The notes below the pieces were generated by a model that had not been told where the DNA came from, made no database searches, and saw only the letters and a program-made list of their open reading frames with translations. From assembly GCA_013398055.1 (NCBI GenBank), contig VZRS01007670.1, positions 496,001-560,000 on the forward strand: a stretch of 64,000 nt of DNA, given 5' to 3'. Each line of letters opens with the position of its first letter. The first letter of the stretch is position 1. Source of the DNA: Ifrita kowaldi. Taxonomy: Eukaryota; Chordata; Aves; Passeriformes; Cinclosomatidae. The translations under genes were made by a program, and so were the position numbers. Shown here one piece after another: positions 37,151-49,970 of this stretch.

Positions 37151-39489
37151 CTATAGTATGTTACTCAGATTTTGTGCATAACCTGATCTTTAGAACATCA
37201 CTGTCCAGCTTCCTCCTTTCCAGTTTTTGTGTAGATGAGGACCCATGTTGTTTGTGATTTCGTGGTGACTCTGCGGGTCAGTTGAAATCTGGCTGGAGGT
37301 GCTAAAGAATTTCTGGTTATATTGGAAATGAATACTTGTAATGGTAAAATGAAATTGGCCTGGATGGTACAAAACAGCTCTCCTTATAAACATATGTGTT
37401 TGTTACAAATATTCTATTAAAGGAATGACATTACGATGAAAGGTGGGAGGCTTGGGAGTTTTTGGGTTTGGAAATTTTCTTGGGTTTTTTGTTTGGTTGT
37501 TTTTTTGTTGGTTTGCTGTTCATTTTTTTTTTCTTCCCATTCAATTCGTCAAGACTCCTATTTGTCACTATCCAAAAAAAGGAAGAAAAAAATCTACATA
37601 AAATTGCACATGAAAATTGAAGGAGACTAAACCACATTTTTACCTACCCATTAAAGCAAATGTCGACTTCTGTTACTGTGTAAGGGCACCAGAGTGCAGA
37701 TAGAGAAATATTATGCCTATATATAGAGAAATCTTATCCAGCTAAAGAGAATGAATATCATTGAAGGACACATTAAATCATCTTTTTCTTTTTAGCTTTA
37801 CTTAATATGAATCAGGAGATTTAAAGATCTAAATTTAAAAATGTCAAGCTAACTAAGGTAACCACAACCCTCCCTAATCAAACACCATCAATACAATAAG
37901 TCACTCTTGCAGAAGTTACACTGCCTGGCACACTGCCTCTCAGTTCCTGGAAGAGTGATTTCCTTGTCAGCTTTTCTGGTGATGAGAAAGTTTTTTTTTT
38001 CATTCTTTGTGTTTAGCAGGCATCAGGATACAAATTCACTTCTCAGCTATGCAGTTGGGATTCACTTCTTATGTCAGCATTATGTCACTTAAGCGTGTCC
38101 TCACTGGAGAGGTTTTGGGCTGTGTGTGACCTCTATTGCCAATCCCACCTTATATTGATAAGAATTAAACCTCACTGAGGTATCCTCTAAGTTGTGATAG
38201 AAATGTCAGAATTTTCTTGAAGAATTTTCTGATTTTACATTTACTAACAGCCCTTTGCCATTTTCTGCCAAGACAGCATATTAGATTTTCTTCTTGTGAT
38301 TGCTTGCTGCAAGGAAATGGTTAAATCAATATGAAGATAATAATTTCAAGCTATAAAAGTAGAGTCTGAACCATGGAGTCTAGATTCTTTATACACTAAA
38401 ATGTGTATTTTGTGTAAACACGTGTATATGGGCAACAACCCGTTATTTTGTGTAAATGTGCATATATTGGCAACCAGAGGTCATAAGTGCAACTTAATAT
38501 TAGGCTTTGGCTGAAACAATATGTGCTGGCAAGCTGAGCGTTTTGGGGTGATGATGTGCTTGGGAACATAAAATTTAGCCTTCACTTAGAGGAACACAAT
38601 GAAAAACTTCATTAAATTTCTTCCTGCATGTGAATGGTTAATAATAAACTTGTGTTGTTGATAAAAGACAACCCACTTTATATATAGACTGTGTATTTTT
38701 TCAGTGCCTCCTGTATTATTAATCAAGAGGTGGAGATGGACTCTGATGAGGGACAGATGAAGTCATTTGGAGTTATCCTGTTTCTTCCTTGCTGGGATGA
38801 GATAGGAGGTAGCAGAGAACAATTGCTCACCCTCCATGCAGGTCCTCTTGCACCTGGATTGACTTAATTGACTTTCCTGCTTAATACTCCAGACGATGTA
38901 ATGAGTTGATAAAACAGGTGGTATTGCTTAACAGATGGATACTGCATGCTATCTGTCTTTAAAGAACTGAAGTGATGATTTTGATTTGCTTATCTAGTAT
39001 CTTGCTGTAACTGGGTTTTGAATGAGGTCTTCCTAATTATGAGTCATTTCACAGCTGAGTGACTTTATTCTTCAATTAGTAAGAGTCATACTAGTCCTCT
39101 TTAGTCACATGTAAATCTATTATTGCCAGCAAGTGTCCTTTCTTTCTTCCACCCCGATAGTTAAGGTCTCTCCTTCTAGCTGCTATTTATTTCAGCACAG
39201 CAAACATCAGACTAAAACAGCCTCAGTTTACTTTGTGCGTGTGATGAGACAGATTGGAGAGTAGGAGCTCTCTCTGCGCATAGGTGAATTTCAACCTTAC
39301 ATGCAAGTAACATGTTCTCAACGCTGAATGTTGGCAATTCAATGTCAATTGGTATCTTCATTTCCCCAATCTAAAGAGGGCATTGCATAGCATATAGGGA
39401 AAGTAATTCTGCTGTCTGCTATAAGATTAGAAGTTTGTGAAAGGTGGGTATGTGGTTACAGGTTACCATAAAAGTAAATCGCATTTACT
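37151..39489. other. Non-coding stretch, no gene seen
   Basis: Unique DNA with a G/T-rich tract at 37445-37530 and a 38-bp imperfect duplication at 38.4 kb. No gene or other repeat recognised. Confidence 0.75.
38403..38478 (+). repeat. Imperfect 38-bp tandem duplication
   Basis: Two copies share ATTTTGTGTAAA (38407-38418 and 38445-38456), then a GTG(T/C)ATAT block and GGCAAC. Period 38 bp, two copies, a handful of differences. It probably arose by local slippage. Confidence 0.75.
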
Positions 39490-39860
39490 GGTGGGTAAAA
39501 ATGTTGTGAACTAATTTCACCAGTTCAGTTCAGACCTTTTCATTTAAACTGACAGAAGCAAATTATGGTGCTACAGCTCATTCATCCATGATTTCACGCT
39601 CCTGCACTGTAGGAAACAAGAGACAAATCTCAAAGGGTTTCTCTGTGGTAAAACATTTTTAATTAGTAAATAATTCTGAAGCTGCACATTCAAAGCAAAT
39701 CCTCACTAAGCAAGCCATATTGTCACTTCCAATGACAGCACTTCCCGATTTCTCAATGACTGTGTGCATTGGTTCACATTTCACAGCAGCTTTCTATCCA
39801 AAGAGCGGAGAGAGTCAGTCCTGAACACTGTTGCTGTTTCTTGCCAGTTAGACTAGCATA
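39490..39860. promoter_or_regulatory. Candidate conserved non-coding element
   Basis: A repeat-free, complex stretch with a TTTTTAATTAGTAAATAATT core near 39655 and motif-rich flanks. There is no open frame of note. It resembles deeply conserved enhancers in texture only. Confidence 0.22.
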
Positions 39861-41889
39861 CAAATTGACCCAAGTTCGCCTTTGTGGAAGTCTTTCAGCT
39901 TGCAGTCCATGAGACTTATAAATAGAAACTAAACAGTGAGTGTTGAAAAATATGAGGAAATTTCAAACAAATATGCATTTATTTTAATGCAAGTATGGTC
40001 AAAAATACTCTTTTCTGGTGATGGCTTTAACAGACAGACTGAAAAACAGAAACATGAATGTCTTTGTAATGTCATTTTGCTTTAATTAATAACAAATAGA
40101 AACAATTAGAACTTCTGGGCTAGGATAAAGAGAATATAAATAAAACGAAAAGGAAATAAACCTGAACCATAGTTCCAAAAGATTTTTAAAAAAAACTTGG
40201 CAGAGATGAATGAAAAAAAGTTGTGTAGAAAGCCTAGAGTTTGTCTTCAGTTTCTTTGATCTTCTTCCCCCTAGCTGGACTGTCTTAGCAAGGCATCCTC
40301 TCTCCCTATCTATTTGCAAGTTGCCATGGTATATCCACTAAGAACAAATTATATTTAATCATTATTTTGAAGTTTCAGAATCTAGCACCCAGAAGCCATT
40401 ATTAATGTTGCTTACTGGAAACTCAATTCAGCCCCTGTGTGTAGGAATTGCAATACAAATATTTAATTACCTAATCATATATCAATCATTATATCCAGAG
40501 AATCTTGATCCTATTCAGTGCACAAAATCTTCAGTCCAAGTTAATGAGCTAAACTCAATATTTGCCTTTCTCCTTGTTCACTATCTGTTGATGTTATTTG
40601 TTGCAGCGTTCATATCCTGTTTTGAAGACACAGCTATTAGTTTTTTCATGGAATTTGCTATGACATTTATCACTATCGTTTCTGAATGCTTTGCAAATAT
40701 TAACACACTGTTTCTGCGCTTCAGTGAAAAAGCAAAAGCATGTTAGTACCCTTTGTGGCTTTGAAGAAGTGGTACATAAGCCATTGTTGTATGCATGATC
40801 TCAAATCTCAGACCCTAAATTCACCATTCAGGAAATACAGAGAAGAAACTAAAGGAGAAATTACCTGGCTTCAATAACATTTCATCTTACTTAGACAAGG
40901 TCATGCAGATATTGGTTTTCGTCAAGGTAAAGTAAGTGGCTTTGACAGAAAAGAATTCATCCCACCTTAAGGATGATGTCTTAAACATGGCATCCTTGGC
41001 ATATACCCATTTCTCTCCACTGACTTGAAAAGTGATCTATTCTTTTCACCCTAACTGGTCATTTGTAGAAAATGCAACAACTTCCTTAGTACCATATACA
41101 TTCTGTATAATAAAAGTAGGGATAAAATCTTACTGAATGGGATTCATCATACAGGTTTTCCAGGAACATTTTTTAAACCTTTACCAATACCTTTTAATAC
41201 CTAGATTTGGAACAAATGATCAATTCCTGATCACCAGAATATTATTTGCTACTGAAATTTTCCTCATTCCCAGGAGATTTTTGTGCTATTGTCATTCGAT
41301 CAGGAAGTACTTTTTCTTAGACATTTCCTTTGTGGATTTCTCCTTGTCTTTTCCATCCATTTCCTAGTCCAAACTGCTCAGGCCAGCTGGAGGCTTTTCT
41401 TCCAATTCTTTGTAACATTTGCTTCCTTTCACCACCTTCCTGTTCTCCCACTGGTAAGTAAGAATCAATATCTATCTTTATCTTGTCCTTGTCTTGTCAT
41501 ACCCACTTGGTCTTGCCCACTATCTTTGTGTGGCCCTTCATTTCATTCTTCTTCCCTAACTACAAGGTTTGAGCTACTTCCCTGACTTCAGTCCTCCTCT
41601 TTCTACCCAGTTTCAGTCCTCTCTCTGTTATGTTTTTTGTATAGACTGAACCTCGTTGCCACTGCCCTGGTCAGCGTACATGCCTTCCTTGTCAGTGATC
41701 TAGCTCATGTCCCCTTTAGGGATCTAATTTCTGCCTCTTACATCTGGCTCCAAAATGCAAAAGAAAGCATTGCTTTCCCATAAATGACTGTTCTTGAATG
41801 ATGCAATGTATTAAAAATGGCATTCAGGCTTGCTTTCCTGGATTTTAGTTGTTAAAAGAAGAGAAATCAATAAATAAATTATAAGTAAA

Positions 41890-41942
41890 GAAACCCCAAA
41901 AACAAGCCAAACAAAACCAAACCAAGAAACCAAAGCACCACA
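41890..41942. repeat. A/C-rich low-complexity tract
   Basis: Repeating AAACC and CCAAA units with few other bases, for example CCAAACAAAACCAAACC. Confidence 0.75.
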
Positions 41943-43963
41943 TTTAAAGACATTATGAAATCTGGTTGAAAACATATCTGCCTTGCTAACTCATCTCCCC
42001 CAGATCACATGTTCAGCAATTTATAGGAATGAAGCTGTTCTATAGTGTTTACTTTCTTCTGACTTCCATAGTCTAAACTGCTGCAGAGCAAAATTAACCT
42101 CCTTCTCGTCAGTCTCCTGCTGTTCAGAGAGTTTTGAATAGCAGCAGGAAAATATGACAAAAGGCTCTTGTCAGTTTTAACTCTGCTGTAGCCTGTCAAA
42201 TCTTTGGGTTACAGCAGTGGCACTCCAGCTGTCTGTCTGCTGATTTAGAAAGCAAGCACTGCATTGCCTTCATTCAGTTTACAGTTTCGCGACCTTTTTT
42301 TTCAGAATTTTTAAAAAACCTTAAATTCTGCAGAAGCTGATAAGAGCTTGGAAAGAATGAATATATTCACTTATAACTCAGAGCAAATTTCCAGGTTGAC
42401 ATTAATTTAGTTCACCCATGCAAGTGAACTGGAATTTAAGTATTACATTTCATTTTGATATCCTGATATTTCTTTAAGATCAATATCTCACAGAGCGTAA
42501 TGAAATTAACCCAAGTGCTAGAAACATCACAAGAAAGTGATCCTGCTGAGTGTTCGACTGAATGAACATAGATAGGCAAATGGGCTCTTTTACATTTGAG
42601 TGTGTCTCAAAGGAATTATGAAGGCAAGTACTGGCATGTAGGAAACTAAAGCATCAGCCATTTTACAAATATTTTTCTTCAAAGATTTTTAAAAGATTTA
42701 TTTTTTTCTGCCTATACGCAGTTATGGTTTGTGTTATTGACATCACTTGGGGGATTGTATAACAATGGTACTTCATGTGAGTATCAGATAGAATCCTCAT
42801 CTTGAAATCTGTAGTTTCATGTTGCTTGAAAACAAAATGGCAAGTGAAGGAAGATCTTTACCCTGTCAGGTTCCACTAACATATTGCAGCTCCTGTACTG
42901 TTCTCCTTCAGAGTCACAATGCTGTGCTGAATGTAGGCAACATTAGAAAACACCAGCTAGTTCACTAACCCCCACAACTAGCCTTTACTTTAAAGCATTT
43001 TAGAAGTAAGATGCTGTGTTGGAATTGCTTTGTCCAAGTCCTTTAAAGACAACAATTGCCAAAAAATCAAACTGCCCTCTTTCTCCTTGGCCTGGAAGGA
43101 CCCGGATATTCCAGCTGTCTCTGCAGCCAACTCCACTGGAATTTGAAGAATTACTTCAAAGTTTGATTGTTGGTATCCCAAACCCTATTAAACTCTGGAC
43201 AATGCTTAGGGAATTAGTTTCAGGCCAATATTTAGGGTCTAAAGGAACATGTCTGTTTAATCTGGCAAAAGCCATCTCAACAGTGTTATAAAGGCACTGA
43301 GGGAATTTTCAAATGCCGGTCTCTTTGTTCTTCTTCCTTCTGGCATATATCCTGAATTGCTCCTAGATCAGAGAGATTTGAAAGTCCCTTATGATTAAGG
43401 GTCTCTTTGTGAGAGTGTGTGAGTGGCCCTGTGCCAGACCACTGCTTTTCATTTCTCTAAAACCTTCACCTGCAGATGACAGACAGTAGAGTGACTGAGT
43501 GATAGCTGTTAGAAAGTGAAAGAGAGAAAACTGTCATTGGAGTGTTGACAGATTCACAAATATGTGACTATTCTTCCATACTTATCGCAAGGCGAGATAG
43601 TGGCCATTGAACAGGGTATTGCTTTGCAAAACTGTGGCCATTTAGGCGTAGGAAGAGAGAAAAATTTTTAGACATCTCATGTCATCTGCCTTAGTTAGAA
43701 GCTGTCCTTGCTATTTTGCTCTGCTGATGCCTAAGCTGCTGCAACTTGCTGATTTCAAGTGTTGGTAAACAATTTGAGAAAAGATTATGCTTTTGATTTA
43801 AGCAAATAGGGAATGATTAAAGCTTCTGATATCCTACTGCATCTGTACTCTACCAGCTCTAAAAGAATCTGAAGTGACGCTGTTGGATCCATGCAGTTTG
43901 ATGTGGGCTGTGAGGCTCTAAGTTAATTAATATATCTTGTACTTGCTAGCATTCACTCAACTG

Positions 43964-44035
43964 AAAAAAAAAAAAAAAAAGACCAAACCAAACCAAAAAA
44001 ACCCAAAACAAACCAAACCCCAAATCCCCAAACAG
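43964..44035. repeat. Poly(A) run grading into (CCAAA)-type repeat
   Basis: Seventeen A, then GACC, then repeated AAACC and AAACCC units over about 50 bases. No retroelement or processed gene copy is recognisable before it, so the A run is not evidence of retroposition. Confidence 0.8.
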
Positions 44036-45119
44036 CAAGGTTTTAGAATAATCCTTAGATACCCTTATTTTAAAATAACATGTTAGTCCAGTTCTAAGTC
44101 ATCATTGCCTGCTTTGTCTTAGAAAGAGCAAAGCCTGGAAGATGGCATAGTAGTTATTTCTTCACCAAAGTGTGCCTAAAAGATAAGAAACTTATTTCTG
44201 GAGTTTACAGGGAAATTGTTAGTAGGCAGAAGGATTAGGATTTTACAAAATATTAGAAATGTCTAGATTTCAGCTCAATCCTTTTTTTTTTTGACAGTCT
44301 CTTAAAAAGTGCTATTTGTAGCAGATTTTCAGAGTTTTCTATGAAATTAAGCTTCCAAACCTCTTGCACTATCTATCATCTATGTTGTTGTTTGTTTTTT
44401 TTTCCCTAAGATGGGTGGTGCTTACTCATTTATAACTGAGATTCTTTCCTGTTTTCCTTTAATAAGGGTCAGAACCTTATTATCAATATAGTTTTCTGTT
44501 TCAAATCTAGATGATTTAGGGAGTTTGGTCAAAATCCTTATGCAGAACTGTTATATAAGGTTATGTAAGATATATATTTCATAAAGAAGGGTGCCAAAAT
44601 CATTACAATTAGGTGCAAACATGATTCAGTTGAAGATATTGGTAAAAAAACCCCAACCCACCAACCTTGAAGATGATATGCAAAAATATATATCTAAATA
44701 ATTTTATCTTGAGGGCAATCTTGGAAGGAGTTTGCTGTTGTAGTACTGTTTATGAACTAGGGAGGGGTATTTTCACTTGAAAAGAGATGCAAGCATAATT
44801 TTCATATAGATTATATTCTTGCACTTGCCTCTTTGATATAATTGTAATTCCGTAGATATGTGTGAGTGTAGCCGTACTCTCCATCAACACACGTAATTTA
44901 TAAGTGCTCCCAGTGCTATGCTGTAAGCGCTTTTAGATTCAGGACTCTCTTAATCATGGAGAATAGACTAATTAGAGAAAATTAAAAAAATATATTTTTA
45001 ATGAATAAAAATAGATCTGTTCATTTCTCCAAAACAAGGTAAAAATGCTGAGAATAGTAAGTGTCCTAATTGTAATTCCAGAAACTTCTCATGGTATTTC
45101 TTATTTATTTTGTGTAGCA

Positions 45120-45600
45120 AAATGCATGTGAAAATTTCAACTCCCCAGTCTAATTAATTCTGCTCGCTAAGATTCCGACTGGCAAGTCTTCTCTAGGCTG
45201 AGCTTTTGTGGTTCTGCTGTTCATATTTCTTAATTATTTTGGTAAAAAAAATTCTATCTATGCTCATTTGCCTCAATTAATTTCACTCAGTTATGACTGG
45301 ATCCCAAGCAAAAGTATTTTAAGAAAATTTTTCCACTAGTTTTTTGCTTCTTTTAACCTCTAGAGGCTTTCTTTGGTTTCGGCAACATGTCTGCTTTTTT
45401 GGCACACCTGCTTTTGCCGCCTAGATTGTGTTAGTTCTTCCCTCAGAATCAATCGTGAGCAGCTTGCAACCAGATGCCTGATTAAAAAGTTAGCAGACCT
45501 TGAGTGCAATTACTTCAGCTCTATGGCATTCACACATTAAACCCAGTGTTAATTGTTTCCCATTTTTGTAACGATCCTTATAATAGGATAAACCAGAAGA
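45120..45600. promoter_or_regulatory. Candidate conserved non-coding element
   Basis: A repeat-free stretch with several TAATTA or ATTAATT cores (CTAATTAATTCTGCTC near 45151, CAATTAATTTCACTC near 45274). It also has a GC-balanced middle (GGCACACCTGCTTTTGCCGC, which includes an E-box-like CACCTG). No coding potential. Inference from texture only. Confidence 0.25.
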
Positions 45601-46199
45601 GATCATTTCTTGAAGTTAAAACAGCAGAAAATAAAGACATTTACTCTGATTAATCATCTCAATATGAAATTAAACACAATCGCAAGTAAACATAGAGGGT
45701 CTTTGTGCTAGATACCAGTGAAAATTTTTGTTGGTACTGTTTGAAGTATTTATTCTGGAGCCTGGCACAATGCACATATGTGTTGTATTAAAGTTCAGAC
45801 AGAAAGCAGGATTGAGTAAAGCAGTTTTTGAGTTGCTGCTTTGAAGGAGTGTCACACCATTATTTATACAAGCACTATTTGGATGTTATCATAGATAAAT
45901 GTCCATATCATGTAGTGTGTAGATTTACTCATAGTTTCCCAGAAATGAATAGTTCTGTGGTTTCACGTGGATTACTCATGTATGTTATCATGTCACTTTA
46001 TTTAATGATCTTTCTACATCTGAAAAAAATTTAATTAAAAATATATTTATAGTAGCAATAAAGGAAAACGCAGTGAGTGAGCTGAGTAGATGCTCACAGA
46101 CTAATGACACCATCTAAGATTAAAAAAACTCCTGTAATGATATCAAAACTCACATTTATGTATTTTCACAACCATTTGATAGAAGCGTTTATGCGGAAT
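45601..46199. other. Non-coding stretch, no gene seen
   Basis: Unique AT-rich DNA bordering the CR1 insertion. Nothing recognised. Confidence 0.75.
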
Positions 46200-47640
46200 G
46201 TCATAGTGTCATAGAACAGTAGAATGGTTTGAGTTGGAAGGGACCTTAGAGATCAACTAGTTTCAATCCCCTCTGCTAGGGCAGGGATATCTTCCACCTA
46301 GACCAGCCTGTTAAAAGCACAATCCACCCTGGCCTTGAACAATTCCAGGGATGGGGCATCCACAACTTCTTTGGGCAACCTGTTCCAGTGCCTTTTCACC
46401 TTCACAGTAAAGAATTTCTTTCTTATATCTAATCTAGGTGTACCCTTTTCAGTTTGAAGCCATTCTCCCTTGTCCTATCACTGCATGCCCTTATAAAAGT
46501 CCATCTCCAGCTCTCTTGTAGGCCCAGTTTTGGTACTGGAAGGTAACAGAAGGTCACCCTGAAGCCTTCTCTTCTCCAGGCTGAACAGCACAACTTTCTC
46601 AGCCTGCCTTCATAGGAGAGGCGTTCCAGACCTCTGATCGTCTCTGTGGCTCTCTTCTGGACTCACTCCAACAGATCTATGGAGTGTCCACATTGCTGAC
46701 AAAGACGTTCAACAGCACCACTCCCAAAACATACCCCTGAGGAACATGAATTGTCACTGGTCTCTACTTGGACATCGAGCTATTGACGGCAATTCTCTGA
46801 GTGCAGCCAAATTCCTTATCCACTGCGTGGCCCATATGTCAAATCCATGTCTCTCCAGTTGAGAGACCAGGATGTCATGCAGGATAGGGTCAAATGCTTT
46901 GCATAAATCCAGGCACTCTTCCCTTATCTGCAAGCACTGTAATCACATTGTAGAAAGCCAACAAGTTTTGCAGGCATAGTTTGCCCTTAGTGAAGCCATG
47001 TTGTCTGTGACCAATCCTATCCTTCTTTCCCATGTACCTTAGCATAATTTCCAGCAGGATTTGCTCCATAATCATGCCAGGCAATGAGACTGACTGGCCT
47101 GTAGTTCACCAGATCTTCATTATTTCCCTCTTTCGAAAGTTGAGATTATGTTTCCCCTTTTCCAGCCAGTGGGAACGAACTTCACTGGATTCCCATGACT
47201 TCCAAAACATGACGGATAGCGGCTCAGCCACTTTACCTGCCAGTTTTCTCAGGACCCACAGATATATCCCATCATGTTCCAAGGGTTTGAGTTCCTTCAG
47301 ATTCCTTAGGTGATCTTGAATCTGATCTTTTCCTACTGCAGGCAGTTTTTCATTCTCAGTCCCTGCTTTTGTCTTCTGTGACTTGAATGCTGTGGCTGGA
47401 GCACTTGCTGGAGAAGAGCAACACTAACAGTTGTTATGTACCTCAGCCTTCTCCATATCCCAGGTAACCAAGTCTCCCATTTTCTTCTGCAGAGGGCTCA
47501 CATTTGAATCCTCTTCCTTTTATCTCTGCTGTACATAAAGAAGTTTTCTTGTCTCCTGTGATCCCTGGGCAAATTTAATTCTATCACATATATCCTGTTC
47601 TTGCCATCCGTTGATAATGGGTCTTCCTATATTTGTTTTC
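46200..47640 (-). mobile_element. CR1 LINE with partial reverse-transcriptase region, inactivated
   Basis: The 3' end lies at 46200, with TCATAG repeats and GGTTTGAGTTGGAAGGGACC. Reading upward, the 3' untranslated blocks continue to about 46680. The sequence then jumps into the coding region, so several hundred bases of the usual CR1 are deleted near 46680-46690. On the minus strand 46890-47084 reads GHRQHGFTKGKLCLQNL, which matches the reverse transcriptase of CR1 (the QHGFTKGKSC motif region). A second loss lies near 46915, since the downstream YLDFSKAFD-type motif is absent. Frames are broken further 5' and the match fades near 47.6 kb. It encodes no functional protein and is the longest mobile element in the window. 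Confidence 0.93.
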
Positions 47641-49739
47641 TTAAAGGTGCCCTCACTGTTTGCAGGTAGTTGACTATTGTACCTTACAAGGAAATGTCTG
47701 GGAGGGGGACAATGGGGAGGAATAAATATAATTCTTATTTGTTATTGTTTTAAAAATCAAAGTATGACAATTAATGTCTTAAAGTAAAATCCATATTTAT
47801 AGAACTGCAGTTAGGAGATTAAAGAAAATAGCAATACATTATGAACATAGAAAAAGAAGCAAAGAGCTGCTGCTTTTTCTTCTCCTTTTTTTTTTTTTTT
47901 TTTAAGAAGGAAAATATATCCCCAGAAACAACCAGAAAGCATAATAATTTAGATCCATCAAGCAGGACACATCGCTAACCACAGTAATCATGTGGAGCTG
48001 TTACTGCTACCTATGTTATTTCCCCATGGCTCTCTTGCTGTCTTTACTTCATCCAGTCTTCAATCAGATTGTAAATTTTGTAAGGGAAGATCATTCTTTC
48101 CTATGTTATTCGAGTATTTCCTCGCACAGTGCTACTCTTCTGTTCACTTTTCCATTCCTCCCCTTCTCAGTGTTAAGCCTTTTATAATCAAGTGAATTGA
48201 AATTATGAGCATATTTTTTCTACTTCAAATTATAAAATAATAAAATATTTATTCTCTGGGTACCATTTGCCATCTGAGCATCTTAAATTCATTTGCAAAT
48301 ATCATGTTAGCTTTCGAAAACATCATGTCTAGCTGGGAAAAAAAAGGACAATGGTCTTTCCCACTTACCAATAAGCAAAAATGTTAAATGTTTCACATCA
48401 CTGGCAGCTGACAGCAACTGGCCACCATCAGGAGGTTCTCAGTACCTGGAAGATAGACCTCAGGTACCTTATTTTGAGTTTAATTGGAAACTTTCTATTG
48501 ATTATAGTGACTTACATTTTATTACGCATGAAATGTGTCACAAAGTCTCTTTTCTAACTCCATGTCCTGTACTTTAGGCACATGATCACCCTCCCTCCCC
48601 TGGGTGAGAATGACTACTCATATTCCCTCACATGTTGGCTTCTCTGTCATTTTGAGTTTAGCTTAGAAACTCAGTATCATGAATTCTTTAATATGCCACT
48701 TGTCTGACCTGGCCCCTGATTTTAATTGTTAAGATTCAGGCTAGCATTCCAGATGGTCCCCTCTACCAGGGCTGCACAAACTGGACCTGGTTGGTGTTTT
48801 GCCATTTCTAAGGAAAGTGGCAGCTGTTACTCATTTTGCTTGTTACTGAATATCATTCGAGATTATACTAGTGGGCAAAGTCCTAAAGGATATTTGGCAT
48901 TACTGCTCCGGTGAATATCTGTAGCCAGTGTTATTGAGTAAGCAGTTTTATCTATGCCTGATCGTCATCTTACAGAAAAAAAAAGGACTAAAGGAAAAAA
49001 AACCCTACCCAAGAAATTAGAACACATCTGTCTTTCTTTTTCTCCCATCTGTCAACCCAGGGCACGTACCATATCAATTTTTTCCCAGTGTGGGAAACAT
49101 TTGGCTTCCTCATTATGAAGTTAACCATGTACAGCTTGATTTTGGGTTACTTTTGTTACTTTTACTGTTCTTATTAGGACTGCTACTCAGAATACATTAT
49201 TCCAGAGGGCTTCTAATTTCACTTCTAGAGATTTTGAACTATGCATTTTTCTAAGAAATAATGATAAATAACAGGGCAAAGCTCATGCCCTCTGGTCTCT
49301 TTCAAAGTGCACACAGGGCATTTCTCTAATATATACACATTTTAGCCTGTTGTTTGCAAATGATGTAGAATTAATTATTTAGTAATTTTGATTGTATTCC
49401 TTTCAATTAAACTAGTTAAAACTAATATTACCTAAAACTATTCCCATGGAAAAGGATAATCTTGTCATAAGCACTTATCCAAATGTAATCGTACCTCCTT
49501 TTTTCACTAATTCCAGGAACTCTTGCAGAGAAATCCCTGATACCAAAAAGACTGATCTAATTCCCCTAGCTGCTGTTTTCCTGCAATGCACTGTTTCAGC
49601 TGTTGTGATTCTGCCTGAGTGCAGTGCATGTGCTGTTTCAAGGACCAAAGTGAACACATCTGTGCCAAGTGGGACTTGGCTGTCCTATAACCTGCATATA
49701 TGGGATGTTTGGTCTGACCAAAAGTGATGGATGCTTGAC
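47641..49739. other. Non-coding stretch, no gene seen
   Basis: Unique AT-rich DNA including an 18-base T run at 47886-47903. No open frame above 67 codons and no repeat family recognised. Confidence 0.75.
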
Positions 49740-49970
49740 ACCTTAGCAGTTTGGCTAGTCTGTCTTTGCATAATGGAGGCATTAACGGAGTAATTGCCTG
49801 TCAATGAAATCAGCATTCCTTATTGCAGTGCAAGGCCTCCATTACCTTCTGAGGAAAAACTGCAGGATCTGGACTTTAATGAAGCGTGCCTGTCATTTCA
49901 TACTGAAATGTCGATCTTGCTTTGACTGCCACATAATATTTTACTACATTTTTTTTGGACATTGTATAAT
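49740..49970. promoter_or_regulatory. Candidate conserved non-coding element
   Basis: A dense run of factor-like sites without repeats: TTTGCATAAT (49765-49774, POU-like), GGAGTAATTGCC (homeodomain-like) and TGTCAAT (49799-49805, PBX/MEIS-like). A complex stretch follows to about 49970. An 82-codon frame starts at 49804 but shows no domain. Of the CNE-like stretches here, this and the one at 18.5 kb look best. Conservation is untested. Confidence 0.3.

Larger units (their letters stand above)
39861..45119. other. Non-coding stretch, no gene seen
   Basis: Unique AT-rich DNA. The frame at 40405-40746 on the plus strand (113 codons) is hydrophobic but shows no recognisable family, and its composition is that of T-rich DNA. 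A/C low-complexity tracts are listed separately. No RNA gene seen. Confidence 0.72.

Noticed and set aside
40405..40746. 113-codon hydrophobic plus-strand frame as a possible membrane protein
   Set aside because: Phe, Ile and Leu richness follows from T-rich DNA. No family resemblance or gene context.
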